Below are positions 17,554 through 26,773 of a stretch of DNA of 64,000 nucleotides, one piece after another; the stretch's first letter is position 1, and the number at the start of each line of letters is the position of its first letter. A program made the translations under genes and the position numbers. The stretch is from JACRPH01 sp041665465 (GTDB lineage Archaea; Nanobdellota; Nanobdellia; Woesearchaeales; GW2011-AR9). The stretch lies in contig JBAYIU010000001.1 of assembly GCA_041665465.1 (NCBI GenBank), positions 806,001 to 870,000 of the forward strand, written 5' to 3'. The notes under the pieces are model-generated. The model did not search any database. It was not told the origin of the DNA and was given only the letters and a program-made list of their open reading frames with translations.

Positions 17554-20500
17554 ATGATTGACAAACCTTCCACTCCCCAAATGCAAGAGTATTTTCAACA
17601 ATTAACTGATAGTGTTAACGTTAGTTATGAGATTGCCAAAAGGGCGCGTAAGAAAGGACTTGATCCAGAAGAAGAAGTGCCCATTCCCTTAGCAAAGAAC
17701 ATGGCAGAAAGAGTGGTTGGTTTAATTTCGGTAGTAGCACCACAAGTGATGGGATCAAAAATCCCCGAAAGAATCTTGGAATTAGAGAAGCAATATGGCA
17801 TATTGGATTGGAGAGTGGGCTTTAAAATTGCTGAAGAAGTAGCTAAAGAGGTCCATTGTAAATTTGAAACAAAACAAGAAGCAATGGAAGTAGGGATTCG
17901 TATGGGTTTTGCTTACCTTACCCTGGGTATTGTTTCTTGTCCTCTAGAAGGGTTCATTGGATTAAAAATTAAAAAAAGAATGGACGGAAAAGAATATTTT
18001 GCGTTGCAATATGCCGGACCTATTCGTGCTGCAGGGGGAACTGCTGCTGCTGCATCAGTAATCCTTTCGGATTATGTCAGAATTAAAATGGGGTATGCTA
18101 AATATGATCCTCAAGAGTCAGAAATTAATCGTTATGCTACCGAAATCCAAGATTATCATGAACGAGTCACTAATTTACAATATTTTCCTTCAGAAGAAGA
18201 ATTAAAATTTATGGTTAGTCGTCTTCCGGTAGAAGTCGATGGTGATCCTACCGAAATTTTTGAAGTTTCTAATTATAAAGATCTTCCCAGAGTAGAAACC
18301 AATATGATTCGTGGGGGGGTTTGTTTGGTACTGGCAGAAGGATTAACTCAGAAGGCTCCCAAACTATGGAAAAAGTTATCAAAATGGGGAAAAGAATTTG
18401 ATTTAGATTGGGAATTCCTAGCTGATTTCATAAAACTAAAAGAGAAAATTCATTCCGGTCATGGAGCCAAAGAAGAAGATAAAAACGCGGCACCAAGAGT
18501 TAAACCAAACGATACCTTTATTATGGATTTGGTAGCAGGAAGACCAATTCTGACTCACCCCATGGCCGAAGGAGGATTTCGTTTACGGTACGGCCGGGGC
18601 AGAACTTGCGGTATGTACGCTATGGGTTTTAATCCCTCTACTTTAATCGTTTTAGATAAGTATATTGCGGTGGGAACACAACTTAAAGTAGAACGGCCAC
18701 GTAAAGGTGCATCAGTTACCCTTTGTGATACAGTAGACGGACCGATTGTGAGAATTAAAGATGGAACGGTTTTAAAATTAAGCAATGAAGAAGAAGCCAA
18801 AAGAATCAATCCCGAGATAGAAGAAATTTTATTTTTGGGGGACATGCTTTTTAATTATGGTGACTTTTCTGAAAGTGGCCATACTTTAGTTCCCGCTGGT
18901 TACTGTCCGGAATGGTGGGTGCAAGAACTAGAAAAATCTTTAAATTTACTTTATGAAACAAATCAAGAAGAAAAGAGAATAATCATCGCTAAAAACTTGG
19001 GGTGGGATGTAGAAAGATTAAAAGAAATATTAAACAATTATCTCACCTCTTTTCCCACCTTAGAAGAAGCTCGTTTTTTAAGTAAAACTTTCAATGTTTC
19101 TCTTCATCCAGAATACACTTTCTACTGGAAATTAATCTCTGGAAAAGAAGTATTTGAATTGTTAACCTATCTAAAAGAAGGAAAGATAAAATTTGATGAA
19201 AAGGGGATTTTTAAGATGATTCTTCCCTATTTTCAAAAAGATAATCCTTGTCATGAAAAAGGGAAAAAGGTTTTAGACAAGTTGGGAGTTCCTCATTTAA
19301 TTGTGAATAAGGAAAATCTCATCTTAGAAAGAAATGAAATTAACGTATTTTGTCTATTATTTGATTTTAAGAACCCGGAAGAATTAGAGAGATATAACTT
19401 TAATCCTGAATTTGAAAATAAAAACGGTTTGGAGATAATAAACAGTATTAGTCCTGTTTCCATACGAGATAAAGCAGGAACATTCATTGGGGCACGTATG
19501 GGTCGACCGGAAAAGGCTAAAATGAGGTTAATGACGGGTTCTCCACAAGTAATGTTCCCCGTAGGAGAAGAAGGGGACAGATTAAGAAGTTTTCAATCTG
19601 CGATTGAAAACGGTAAAGTCACCGGGGATTTTCCTCTTTTCTTTTGTCTTCATTGCAATCGTAAAATGATATACCCTTCATGTGAAGAATGCGGACAGAA
19701 ATGTGTAAAGAAATATTATTGCAAGGTTTGTGGAGATTTGGATAAAGATACTTGCAGGCACGGGAAAAATCATAGTTATAAAAAACAAGAAATTGATATT
19801 AAATATTACTTTGATAAGGCTAAAAAAAGGGTGGGCGATGCCGTTTTTCCCGAAATGATTAAAGGAGTAAGAGGAACGTCCAACAAAGAACATTATGTAG
19901 AACATTTGATTAAAGGAGTTCTACGAGCTAAGCATGACATTTACGTTAATAAAGATGGAACTACCCGTTATGATTGTACAGAACTGCCCCTTACCCACTT
20001 TAAATCAAAAGAAATAAAAGCTTCAGTTTCTAAACTCATTTCTTTGGGGTATACAGTTGACATCTATGGTAATCCCTTAGAAAATGAAGATCAAATCTTG
20101 GAACTTAAACCGCAAGATGTTGTCCTTCCGGGATATGATTCTTTAGATGAATCTGGCGCTAGAGTTTTGTCTCGTGTGGCCAATTTTGTGGATGAATTGT
20201 TAATTAAATTTTATGGTCTAGAACCCTTTTACAATATTAAAAAGGAGGAAGACTTAATTGGCCATTTGATTGTTGGTTTAGCACCACACATTTCTGCAGG
20301 AATAGTGGGAAGAATAATCGGATTTTCTGAATCACAAGGATTTATGGCTCACCCTATGTACCATGCTGCAATGAGACGTGATTGTGACGGGGATGAAGCA
20401 TGTTTATTGCTCTTAATGGATGCGCTATTAAACTTCTCTCGTCAATATCTTCCGGAAAGAAGAGGAGCAAAAACGATGGATGCCCCGCTCGTTTTAACTT

Positions 20501-21156
20501 CTATTATCGACCCTAAAGAAGTTGATGAACAAGTTTTAGATTTAGATGTGGCTTGGCGCTACCCCTTAGAAATGTATGAAATGGCTCTTTTATTAAAAAA
20601 ACCCGGAGAAGTACGTTGGGGTCCGGAGCAGAAAAAAGTGCCCCAATTAATGGATCGTTTGGGCACCCCTCAACAATACGAAGGTATGGGGTTTACTCAT
20701 AGTACAGATAATTTCAACAAAGGAGTATTATGTTCTGCTTACAAGACTTTGCCCACCATGAAAGAGAAACTGTTTGGACAAATGGAAATTGCCCGTAAGA
20801 TTCGTGCTGTTAATCTTGATGATGTAGCTAGACTAGTGATTCAGAAACATTTCTTAAAAGATATTAAGGGAAACTTAAAGAAATTTTCTATGCAAGAGTT
20901 TAGGTGCGTTAAATGTAACGAGAAATTTAGACGTCCACCTCTTTGTGGCAAATGTACGGCTTGTGGAGGAAAATTAGTATTCACTATCTCTGAAGGATCG
21001 GTGATAAAATATTTAGGTCCTTCTTTAGAGCTATGTAATAATTATAATTTCTCTCCTTATCTAAAACAAACCATCGAAATGCTTAAAACTAATGTTGATA
21101 ATGTGTTTGGTAAAGACAAAGATAAACAAGTGGGATTGGGAGATTTTTTTACTTGA
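17554..21156 (+). CDS. polC: DNA polymerase D large subunit DP2 (polymerase)
   Basis: This 1200-residue protein is the catalytic subunit of PolD. It has the DP2 hallmark YAGPIRAAGGTAAAAS near residue 150, long conserved blocks (MAEGGFRLRYGRGRTCGMYA, FIGARMGRPEKAKMR), a zinc module with several CxxC pairs around 698-735, and the double-psi barrel active-site signature MRRDCDGDEAC near 940. A final zinc ribbon (CVKCNEKFRRPPLCGKCTACG) lies near 1117, followed by the C-terminal segment VGLGDFF, which resembles a PCNA-interacting tail. No intein is present. Together with DP1 it forms the replicative polymerase typical of Euryarchaeota and DPANN. Confidence 0.97.
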   Translation: MIDKPSTPQMQEYFQQLTDSVNVSYEIAKRARKKGLDPEEEVPIPLAKNMAERVVGLISVVAPQVMGSKIPERILELEKQYGILDWRVGFKIAEEVAKEVHCKFETKQEAMEVGIRMGFAYLTLGIVSCPLEGFIGLKIKKRMDGKEYFALQYAGPIRAAGGTAAAASVILSDYVRIKMGYAKYDPQESEINRYATEIQDYHERVTNLQYFPSEEELKFMVSRLPVEVDGDPTEIFEVSNYKDLPRVETNMIRGGVCLVLAEGLTQKAPKLWKKLSKWGKEFDLDWEFLADFIKLKEKIHSGHGAKEEDKNAAPRVKPNDTFIMDLVAGRPILTHPMAEGGFRLRYGRGRTCGMYAMGFNPSTLIVLDKYIAVGTQLKVERPRKGASVTLCDTVDGPIVRIKDGTVLKLSNEEEAKRINPEIEEILFLGDMLFNYGDFSESGHTLVPAGYCPEWWVQELEKSLNLLYETNQEEKRIIIAKNLGWDVERLKEILNNYLTSFPTLEEARFLSKTFNVSLHPEYTFYWKLISGKEVFELLTYLKEGKIKFDEKGIFKMILPYFQKDNPCHEKGKKVLDKLGVPHLIVNKENLILERNEINVFCLLFDFKNPEELERYNFNPEFENKNGLEIINSISPVSIRDKAGTFIGARMGRPEKAKMRLMTGSPQVMFPVGEEGDRLRSFQSAIENGKVTGDFPLFFCLHCNRKMIYPSCEECGQKCVKKYYCKVCGDLDKDTCRHGKNHSYKKQEIDIKYYFDKAKKRVGDAVFPEMIKGVRGTSNKEHYVEHLIKGVLRAKHDIYVNKDGTTRYDCTELPLTHFKSKEIKASVSKLISLGYTVDIYGNPLENEDQILELKPQDVVLPGYDSLDESGARVLSRVANFVDELLIKFYGLEPFYNIKKEEDLIGHLIVGLAPHISAGIVGRIIGFSESQGFMAHPMYHAAMRRDCDGDEACLLLLMDALLNFSRQYLPERRGAKTMDAPLVLTSIIDPKEVDEQVLDLDVAWRYPLEMYEMALLLKKPGEVRWGPEQKKVPQLMDRLGTPQQYEGMGFTHSTDNFNKGVLCSAYKTLPTMKEKLFGQMEIARKIRAVNLDDVARLVIQKHFLKDIKGNLKKFSMQEFRCVKCNEKFRRPPLCGKCTACGGKLVFTISEGSVIKYLGPSLELCNNYNFSPYLKQTIEMLKTNVDNVFGKDKDKQVGLGDFFT

Positions 21157-21170
21157 ACGAGGTGTTTAAA

Positions 21171-21548
21171 ATGGAAGAAATGTTAACATTAAAATGTAAT
21201 TTTTGTAGTAAGGAAATAAGCTGTCCAGTCGAAGAAAAAGATGTAGCGCAACATGCTTGTTTTGAATGTTACCAAAAATTAGAACAACAAGGTAATCTTT
21301 CAGAAGAAGAGTTGGATCAGATTCAAGTAGATATTTCTGCAGAAGAGATGAACAATATGGTTGTAGGGGATCTGTTGGAAGAGATCTTTCCTCACTTATG
21401 GAACGAGAAGAAAGAAGAGTTAAAAGATGTTTCTAAAAAAGAGTTAGCGGAATTTATGTTTGCAGCAGGAGCTTCTGCGATGGGAGAACGTTTAGCAGAA
21501 CTTGGTGAAGAAGCAGAAGAAAGTGAAGAGGACGACGAGAAGGAATAG
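21171..21548 (+). CDS. Small acidic zinc-ribbon protein of unknown function
   Basis: This 125-residue protein starts at ATG 21171, which has GAGGTG at 21158-21163 with 7 bases between. The N-terminus holds CNFCSKEISC and CFEC, enough for one zinc site (C-x2-C and C-x2-C). The remainder is helical and strongly acidic and ends in a Glu/Asp run (EEAEESEEDDEKE). The Shine-Dalgarno sequence overlaps the end of DP2, so the gene is probably translated from the polymerase mRNA. I do not recognise the family. The position suggests, but does not show, a link to DNA replication. Confidence 0.65.
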   Translation: MEEMLTLKCNFCSKEISCPVEEKDVAQHACFECYQKLEQQGNLSEEELDQIQVDISAEEMNNMVVGDLLEEIFPHLWNEKKEELKDVSKKELAEFMFAAGASAMGERLAELGEEAEESEEDDEKE

Positions 21549-21578
21549 GTTTAAATAGTTTATTTCCTTTTTAATAAT

Positions 21579-23099
21579 ATGAGAAAAGAGTTGGTGATTG
21601 TAACTTCAGTAGTTTTATTTCTGTTTGTCTTAGGCTTTATTGGAGAGAGTAACGTTGGTTTTGCTTCTAAGCAAGCAGTTAGTGAACAGAAACTACTCCC
21701 TGCTTATGATCAAACTAAGTGTTACGATTCAGACAACGGGATTAATTTGATTGTTAAAGGGGTTACTAGAGGACCATCATCTCTCAAGGGTCCCCTCACT
21801 TCCAAAACAGATTACTGTTTAAACAATGCCACGATAATGGAATATTCTTGTTTTAGAAATATAGTCATTAATAGTGCTAAATCCTGTTCTTCTTTAGGAA
21901 GCAATTCTTTTTGTCTAAATTCAAAATGTTGCAGAATCATCAGTAATCCAGGAGTTTATGTTTTAGAAGACTGTGACTTAATTGAAGGATACTATGGCAA
22001 ATACTTCTTGAGATATGATTCTCATGATGGAAACTTATTAAAATTCAAGAAATATTACTCTTCTCCAAACAAAGGGTATTTAGATTTAAACGGAGAAGAT
22101 TATCTTTGGATCTTGCCTTTTGGACAAGAACAACAGGTATTAAACTCCTATTCTTATAATATTCAGTTTGTTAACTGGACTGCAGACGGAAAGTTAATTA
22201 TTCGCAAATATACCTCGTGCAATGAAACTGAGAATCTTCCGAATGCCGGAGCAGAAGGACCCATGGATTGTGTTTATGAACAAAATGAAAATTATGATAA
22301 ATTCTTTTTCAATAATATTTCCGTAGGTATCATTGAAAAAGGATATCCTCATCCAGAAAAATTAGCAGAATGTACTGCCAGAGGAATGGCCAATGAATAT
22401 TTGTCTATCGGAAACATCTTAGGAATAACCTCTCCTTATGATAGAGTTGTAGCTATTCGTGGTCTTTTACAAAGTGGTTGGGTTGCAGCATATTCACCAG
22501 GAACCAATAGCGTGCGTTTTTATTTATCAAGTCAAAGTAACATCCAAGACACCGACAAGTATTGCTTACAATATTTAGAAAATAATAACTCTTATTATGG
22601 TTTTTTCCCTCACGAAACAACTCACTTAATGACCAATGGGTTCTTTGATGATGGTAATTATTGTCTTTTTTTCACCGAAGGATTAGCTCAGTTTGTGCAA
22701 TCAAAACAATCATTTGATAAGAATCAAATTGAACATCCAGAAGACACTTACCAGACCCTAGATTGGTATGTTGGCGGCTGTGGTTTAAAAGGCTATAATT
22801 ATGGATATATCATTAATGGAACGCAAACATATCAGTCAAATTACACCAATTATTCCCAAGGATGCCAACTTGGATGGCCCAATTATGATCAGGGAGAATG
22901 TTTTTGGTATCTTGTTTATAATCAATATGGGGAAGAAAAATTTCAAAAAATAATGCAAGAATTGGACAAACGAAGATTTGTAAGTAATCCCAACGTTCCT
23001 AAACAAAAATACCCTCTTTTTAACGACATTTTGGTTCCGATTCTTGGGCCAACTATTATCAATCTAACACAAGAAAGATGGGGAATCCCCGTTAGTTAA
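21579..23099 (+). CDS. Secreted metallopeptidase-like protein (HExxH...E)
   Basis: The 506-residue protein starts with a signal sequence (RKELVIVTSVVLFLFVLGFIG) and contains many cysteines, as expected for an exported disulfide-bonded protein. Near residue 345 it has HETTH (His345, Glu346, His349), and 18 residues further FTEGLAQ supplies Glu367. This is the gluzincin arrangement, in which two histidines and a downstream glutamate bind zinc and Glu346 is the base. I do not recognise a named peptidase family. The region before the motif is beta-rich and may bind a surface substrate. A TATA-like run (gtttaaatagttta, 21549-21562) precedes the start by about 25 bases. Confidence 0.7.
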   Translation: MRKELVIVTSVVLFLFVLGFIGESNVGFASKQAVSEQKLLPAYDQTKCYDSDNGINLIVKGVTRGPSSLKGPLTSKTDYCLNNATIMEYSCFRNIVINSAKSCSSLGSNSFCLNSKCCRIISNPGVYVLEDCDLIEGYYGKYFLRYDSHDGNLLKFKKYYSSPNKGYLDLNGEDYLWILPFGQEQQVLNSYSYNIQFVNWTADGKLIIRKYTSCNETENLPNAGAEGPMDCVYEQNENYDKFFFNNISVGIIEKGYPHPEKLAECTARGMANEYLSIGNILGITSPYDRVVAIRGLLQSGWVAAYSPGTNSVRFYLSSQSNIQDTDKYCLQYLENNNSYYGFFPHETTHLMTNGFFDDGNYCLFFTEGLAQFVQSKQSFDKNQIEHPEDTYQTLDWYVGGCGLKGYNYGYIINGTQTYQSNYTNYSQGCQLGWPNYDQGECFWYLVYNQYGEEKFQKIMQELDKRRFVSNPNVPKQKYPLFNDILVPILGPTIINLTQERWGIPVS

Positions 23100-23105
23100 A
23101 ATCAA

Positions 23106-23402
23106 CTACCCCAAAACTACTTCAGCATGAGGGATTCCTTTAATCGTGATCCATTTTCCCTTTTCTACTAATCCTTCTTTTAATGCTAAACCCACGGCAG
23201 CAGTTCCAGTAAGATGAAGAATGTAAGCGCTTTTAATCAATTCTATAACTTCTTTCTCGTTTTTTTCAGAACCATGGTAAAACTTATTCTCTAAATCTAA
23301 TTGTAGATGTCCTTGTTCATGTTTCTTCCCTATAATCTCTATATCAGTAATTATCAGAATGATTCCGTTTGGGCTAGATTTTTCAGATACTATAAATTTC
23401 AT
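23106..23402 (-). CDS. DUF424 family protein
   Basis: The 98-residue protein matches the archaeal DUF424 family: a short beta-rich start (MKFIVSEKSSPNGIILIITD), IIGKKHEQGHLQLDL in the middle, then HLTGTAAVGLALKEGLV and a C-terminal GIPHAEVVLG. No activity is established for the family. It begins one base after the aIF2-beta stop, and this pairing is common in archaea, which suggests a translation-related role. Confidence 0.8.
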   Translation of the reverse strand: MKFIVSEKSSPNGIILIITDIEIIGKKHEQGHLQLDLENKFYHGSEKNEKEVIELIKSAYILHLTGTAAVGLALKEGLVEKGKWITIKGIPHAEVVLG

Positions 23403-23403
23403 C

Positions 23404-23814
23404 TTAAGTTAAACTTTTTACAGGTTTTTTAACTCCACAAGCAAGACACTTTAAGTAATTAATCTCTTTCTCTTCAACTAATTTTGTATCTGGTTTTCCG
23501 CATTCAGAACAATATACAAATTCTGAAGCATACTTTTTAATCTTTTTATTAATAATGGTGGCAGAAATCTTCGTACCAAAAATAATCCTTTCTCCAGACC
23601 ATTTTCCAGGAGTAGCTAACTCTCGTAGAAGATATTTTAACAAGTGAGTTTCATCCCTGCCTAAATCTTTAGCGATTTTTTTAAGATTGGTAATTACGGT
23701 TTTGTTACCTTCAATGTGGCCCAGAACCTTATCAATAACAAAACGTTCTGATCCAGCCATTTTTTCAGGCAGTTCCTGTTCAGCTTTTAGTAACAGTTGT
23801 TCGTAATCTTCCAT
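23404..23814 (-). CDS. eif2b: Translation initiation factor aIF2 subunit beta
   Basis: At 136 residues this has the usual length of archaeal aIF2-beta. The N-terminal helix, the alpha-beta core (RFVIDKVLGHIEGNKTVITN, LKYLLRELATPGKW) and the C-terminal zinc ribbon (CSECGKPDTKL...CLACG) are all present. It forms the aIF2 heterotrimer that delivers initiator tRNA to the small subunit. A TATA-like element (tttataaa on the minus strand, near 23840-23847) lies about 26-30 bases before its ATG. DUF424 follows in the same operon. Confidence 0.95.
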   Translation of the reverse strand: MEDYEQLLLKAEQELPEKMAGSERFVIDKVLGHIEGNKTVITNLKKIAKDLGRDETHLLKYLLRELATPGKWSGERIIFGTKISATIINKKIKKYASEFVYCSECGKPDTKLVEEKEINYLKCLACGVKKPVKSLT

Positions 23815-23952
23815 CAGATTTCATTATTTCCGGCTTATTTTATAAATGTTTAGCATATTTCTCCTTTTGGATGAGCCAAAACGTTTATAAACTTCCAGCA
23901 TTTAATCACTTCTATAATATAACAATTACAACATTCAAAAGAGGTGTTTAAT

Positions 23953-24147
23953 ATGGCCGGATTAGAAATGGCAGAAGTAATTTTGGCAGTTATTGTAGGT
24001 ACTTTAGCAGCTATCGTTTATTCTCTACGAGTCTTGATTCTAGTGGAAAGACGAGTGGCTTCGATGGAAGAAAACATTCAAAAACTTACTTCTAAAGTAT
24101 TAAAAGAAGAAGGAATTATTGAAAGAGCCGTTAAGAGAAGAAGATAA
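23953..24147 (+). CDS. Small single-pass membrane protein
   Basis: This 64-residue protein starts at ATG 23953, preceded by GAGGTG (23941-23946) at 6 bases. It has one transmembrane segment (EVILAVIVGTLAAIVYSLRVLILV) followed by a charged helix that could form a short coiled coil (ERRVASMEENIQKLTSKVLK) and a basic end (AVKRRR). It has its own TATA element (gtttataaact, near 23882). The family is not one I can name, but the start signal, charge distribution and lack of overlap support a real gene. Confidence 0.65.
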   Translation: MAGLEMAEVILAVIVGTLAAIVYSLRVLILVERRVASMEENIQKLTSKVLKEEGIIERAVKRRR

Positions 24148-24151
24148 GAAT

Positions 24152-24787
24152 CTATTTTTTCTTCTTTAATTTTGGTTTAACTGTTTTTTTAACTGCGATT
24201 TTAATGTTTTTCTTTGAAACCTTTTTTACTAATTTAAGTTTCTTCCTAACTTCTTTTGCTTTTATAGATTTATTTTCTTCTTTTGTGGCAGTAGCTAGTT
24301 CTGCTTCAACTTCGGAGATTTTACTTTTTATCTCTTCCATTTCTCCCTGTCCAGCCTGTCCAACCAATTCTCCACATTCCGGACAGTGGAATTCAAAGTC
24401 CATGGCCTGATCGAAATTTAAGCGTACACAGTTATTTTTACATACAAAGAATAATTCTCTTTTTTCCTCTTCCAAACGAAGCTTAAGGGTTTCTAACAAT
24501 TCCTTTCTTTTTTTAACATAAACATAAGCGATACTTTCGGGAAGGAGGGTCCAATAATAAATGTACCATCCTTTCTGCTTATCTTTCTTACGAGTGAAAC
24601 CAACAACATTATTATTATAAAGAAGATATAATTGTTTACGAATAACTTTAATGTCCTTCTTAGTACGATTAGCAAGGTCAAATTCAGAAACGTTTTCTTT
24701 TCCGTAAAGTTCTTTTATTAAGGGTAACCCATCATTCCCTAATATAGAGAGAGAAACTTCTTCTATTTTTTTTTGATTAACGCGCAT
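24152..24787 (-). CDS. tfe: Transcription initiation factor E, alpha subunit (TFE)
   Basis: The 211-residue protein has the N-terminal winged helix of TFE (EFDLANRTKKDIKVIRKQLY, LLYNNNVVGFTRKKDKQKGW), the linker helix (YWTLLPESIAYVYVKKRKE) and a zinc ribbon with CKNNC and CPECG. It assists promoter opening with TBP and TFB. The last 60 residues are a lysine-rich tail (KLKLVKKVSKKNIKIAVKK), longer and more basic than in most homologues. It lies downstream of hjc on the same strand, about 30 bases apart. Confidence 0.93.
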   Translation of the reverse strand: MRVNQKKIEEVSLSILGNDGLPLIKELYGKENVSEFDLANRTKKDIKVIRKQLYLLYNNNVVGFTRKKDKQKGWYIYYWTLLPESIAYVYVKKRKELLETLKLRLEEEKRELFFVCKNNCVRLNFDQAMDFEFHCPECGELVGQAGQGEMEEIKSKISEVEAELATATKEENKSIKAKEVRKKLKLVKKVSKKNIKIAVKKTVKPKLKKKK

Positions 24788-24819
24788 AGTAGTAACAAAA
24801 TGGGGGAGGTTTATAAACT

Positions 24820-25233
24820 TTAAGTTCGAGTTTTTTCAGGTAGGTTAATCAACTCTTCTTTAGTCAACCCAATACTATGGGCTCGTTCTAAAGATAGAGC
24901 AAAATTATTGCCTGTGTTTTCTAAATCTTCTAGCATAATGAAATACCACGGTTGTGATGGAAAACGTACTGCAATCCAAGCTTCTGCTCCGAAATTAGTA
25001 GCGAAGAATCTTAATTGTTCTACTTCCTCTGGTGAGAAATACTTCTTTTTGTCAGCCGTAACTTTGCATTCAATAGCTAGGCGTCTGATGGCATTCCCTG
25101 CTAGGATGTCTGGAGAAGGATATTTCATCGATCCAGAACCAGCAGACCTAATGGCTGACCAACCATTATCATTCAAGAAATGGATCAATTCACGTTCTCC
25201 GGCGGTGCCTTTAGCTTTAGTGTTTATTCCCAT
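24820..25233 (-). CDS. hjc: Holliday junction resolvase Hjc
   Basis: The 137-residue protein starts at ATG 25233 (MGINTKAKGTAGERELIHFL). Upstream in-frame codons are ignored because a TATA-like element (cttaaatac on the minus strand, near 25258) lies about 25 bases before this ATG. The nuclease core is complete: E in GERE, S/G-rich AIRSAGSGS, PDILAG and the EC-x-V (AIECKVT) catalytic strand, then a C-terminal dimer region. It resolves four-way junctions in recombination and fork repair. It is followed by tfe. Confidence 0.93.
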   Translation of the reverse strand: MGINTKAKGTAGERELIHFLNDNGWSAIRSAGSGSMKYPSPDILAGNAIRRLAIECKVTADKKKYFSPEEVEQLRFFATNFGAEAWIAVRFPSQPWYFIMLEDLENTGNNFALSLERAHSIGLTKEELINLPEKTRT

Positions 25234-25320
25234 CAAAAATAAAAACTTAAAGAAGTATTTAAGGTTATTCTCTTCAAGAAGGGATAAGTTTTTTAAACTG
25301 TTGTGGAAAGTTGCCAAGTA

Positions 25321-25869
25321 ATGATCTCAAACATCACCCAAGAAACTTGTTTAAATTGTTCAAAAACCCAAAAGACCTGTTGTTATGGTTATCCTAGTAT
25401 TCCTTTTACCCTCTCTGAGATTGAGAAGATAGAACAGAAAGGGTTCAAGAAGAAAGACTTTATCATTGCTGGAGATTACACTGATGAAAATTTAGAACCG
25501 CACGAAAAGTGGTGGAAAGAAAGTATGGTCAAAAGTGGAAAGCGCTTATTGAAGACCAATGTCCACGTCGATGCCGTAGGTAAATGTTTTTTTCTGGAAG
25601 AGGGAAAAGGTTGTGTTCTCGGTAATGATCGACCCGCCGTATGTAAGATCTTTCCTTTTTGGATTAAAGATGATCAAATATATTATGAACCTAATGAGGG
25701 TCTCTGTCCTAAAGAGAAGAATCTTAGTTTCATAAAAGAAGCTCTTTCTTCTCTAAACGAGACAGAAGAAAGTATTAAAGGATATTACGAGGAGATCAAG
25801 GAAGATTGCATCAACAATAAAAAAGAACACGAAAAAATTCTTCGTGAACTTTATCCTTACGAATTTTAA
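25321..25869 (+). CDS. YkgJ-family cysteine cluster protein (first copy)
   Basis: This 182-residue protein has the YkgJ/UPF0153 cysteine pattern: CLNCSKTQKTCC near the N-terminus, then GKCFFLEEGKGCVLGNDRPAVCKIFPFW and a late EGLCP. The eight or so cysteines are thought to bind zinc or an Fe-S cluster; the function is not established. ATG at 25321 is chosen over the upstream GTG. Its promoter region overlaps the divergent hjc upstream region. A second, distinct family member is encoded at 28541-29122. Confidence 0.78.
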   Translation: MISNITQETCLNCSKTQKTCCYGYPSIPFTLSEIEKIEQKGFKKKDFIIAGDYTDENLEPHEKWWKESMVKSGKRLLKTNVHVDAVGKCFFLEEGKGCVLGNDRPAVCKIFPFWIKDDQIYYEPNEGLCPKEKNLSFIKEALSSLNETEESIKGYYEEIKEDCINNKKEHEKILRELYPYEF

Positions 25870-25879
25870 TAAGTTTTTT

Positions 25880-26773
25880 CTAAACCCTGATCCTCATAAA
25901 ATCCTCTGCAATAATGGTGTTGTCAAAATATTGTCGAGCTTCTTCAGTAATCTCAGCAATACTCTTGTAGCGAGGACTAATATGAGTAATAATAAGTTTC
26001 TTGGCATTATTTCCAGAAGCAATCAAGGCAGCATCTTTAACTGTAAGATGCATGTACTTTTCAGTTTTCTCACAAATGTCACTGAGATGAGTTCCTTCTG
26101 AAATCAATAATTCAGCATTCTTAGCAAGTTTGTCTGCTCCATTACAAGGTAAAGTATCAGCGATATAACTTATTTTCTTCCCTTGAACTAAATAAGTTAC
26201 TTCACTTGATTTAATTTTCTTGCCTTTATGGATAATATCTTGACCTTGCTGCAATTTGCCTAATTCTGGTCCTTCTGATAAACCCAATTTCTTTGCTTTA
26301 GCTAAGTTGATTCTCAGACGATCTTTTTCAATGAAACTAAACCCCACACAAGTAGCAGAATGTTTTAATGGCTCAGCTATCAACTTAAAATCCTCATTTT
26401 CAAAAATAGTTCCCGATTCCACCTCATGAACTTCATGTTCAATAATATCTTTAGCGGCAAAGGATTGCAACAAATGTTCTAAATACTTTTTGCTTCCTTT
26501 GGGCCCGTAAATGTATAATTTTTTAGCAAACTGATCTGCCCCCATACTACTAAGTAATCCCGGGATCCCAAAAACATGGTCGCCGTGCCAGTGACTAATC
26601 AAAAGTCGAGTTATTTTAGCAGGTTTAAGTCCAGCGATTCTTAATTGTCTTTGGGTGCCTTCTCCGCAATCAAAAAGAATATTTTCTTGATTAAACTGAA
26701 GCAAAAAGCTAGAATGGTTTCTTTCTTTGGTCGGCTGCATACATGATGTTCCTAAAAAGATTATCTCTACCAT
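25880..26773 (-). CDS. rnz: Ribonuclease Z (tRNA 3'-endonuclease)
   Basis: The 297-residue metallo-beta-lactamase protein has the short-form RNase Z motifs in order: FLGTSCMQPTKERNHSS, FDCGEGTQRQL, the zinc motif SHWHGDHVFG, the PxKHSxxxxGF region (PLKHSATCVGFSF), YIADTLPC, SEGTHLSD, the histidine HLTVKDA and the final THISPRY. It removes 3' trailers from tRNA precursors. The one mature tRNA gene seen here does not encode CCA, which fits a need for RNase Z plus CCA addition. Its start overlaps the stop of the HAD gene by one base. Confidence 0.96.
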   Translation of the reverse strand: MVEIIFLGTSCMQPTKERNHSSFLLQFNQENILFDCGEGTQRQLRIAGLKPAKITRLLISHWHGDHVFGIPGLLSSMGADQFAKKLYIYGPKGSKKYLEHLLQSFAAKDIIEHEVHEVESGTIFENEDFKLIAEPLKHSATCVGFSFIEKDRLRINLAKAKKLGLSEGPELGKLQQGQDIIHKGKKIKSSEVTYLVQGKKISYIADTLPCNGADKLAKNAELLISEGTHLSDICEKTEKYMHLTVKDAALIASGNNAKKLIITHISPRYKSIAEITEEARQYFDNTIIAEDFMRIRV

